Of a stretch of DNA of 63,170 bases, positions 63,163 to 63,170 are shown in pieces (within the stretch, counting starts at the first letter, position 1; the number at the start of each line of letters is the position of its first letter). Both the position numbers and the translations under genes were made by a program. Origin of the DNA: Burkholderiales bacterium (GTDB lineage Bacteria; Pseudomonadota; Gammaproteobacteria; Burkholderiales; Burkholderiaceae_C); assembly GCA_017302655.1 (NCBI GenBank), contig JAFLDE010000018.1, positions 1 to 63,170 of the forward strand, in the 5' to 3' direction. The notes beneath the pieces are model-generated. The model ran no database searches. It was given only the letters and a program-made list of their open reading frames with translations, and had not been told where the DNA came from.

Positions 63163-63170
63163 TGGACGTC
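63163..63170 (+). CDS. Start of a gene cut by the window edge
   Basis: CACAGGAGCAGGATC then ATGGACGTC: a good Shine-Dalgarno (AGGAG) at normal spacing before ATG 63163. Only the first codons are visible, so no product can be named. It lies 65 bases after the sensor gene on the same strand. Confidence 0.55.

Overview
The window looks like a chromosomal stretch of a GC-rich betaproteobacterium of the order Burkholderiales. Support for this comes from uniformly high GC, tightly packed genes with ATGA/TGATG start-stop overlaps, a kynBUA tryptophan cluster beside gcdH, BamC, CoaBC and TrmB of betaproteobacterial type, and four PEP-CTERM surface proteins. No rRNA, tRNA, prophage, IS transposase or CRISPR array was seen. 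The first ~130 bases are AT-richer and break the gcdH homology, so the left edge is probably a chimeric join or an insertion.

Layout. 1-3237: 5' part of gcdH and the divergent kynBUA operon (tryptophan to anthranilate). 3284-12999: aminopeptidase P, a HAF-repeat PEP-CTERM protein, a 1331-residue PEP-CTERM protein with a degenerate lipase-like site, a LytS/LytTR-type two-component pair and a small conserved protein. 13145-22195: a same-strand run of a cNMP-binding/patatin phospholipase, a one-module NRPS (C-A-T-TE), a TVP38/DedA-type membrane protein, a histidine phosphatase, a quinone oxidoreductase and a putative metalloprotease. 22232-31742 (minus strand): PEP-CTERM proteins, an M13 peptidase, a SRAP protein and the parE-GNAT-parC operon. 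31781-41878: housekeeping genes (dapA, bamC, L16-hydroxylase-like cupin, FKBP, dut, coaBC), an M14 carboxypeptidase, and a ~354-bp nested-palindrome element at 32281-32634.

41950-61203 is a nucleoside and pyrimidine catabolic island. A minus-strand operon runs from a nucleoside-type ABC transporter (ATPase plus two permeases) through cdd, purine nucleoside phosphorylase, deoC and deoA to trmB. Beside it are two divergent arms: TetR regulator-omega-aminotransferase-mmsA on the minus strand and preT-preA-NCS1 transporter-hydA-ureidopropionase-type amidohydrolase on the plus strand. Together they can take deoxynucleosides to bases, uracil/thymine to beta-alanine/beta-aminoisobutyrate, and these to acetyl-/propionyl-CoA. 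The transporter's likely binding protein lies at the far end (60229-61203). The promoter gap between the two arms carries two TTAC-N6-GTAA palindromes. The window ends with a MASE1/CHASE-type membrane sensor that lacks an output domain, and the first codons of another gene.

The best candidates for something undescribed are the patatin/NRPS/TVP38 operon, the nested-palindrome element, the palindrome-derived insertion inside the M13 peptidase, and the dual operator of the pyrimidine island.
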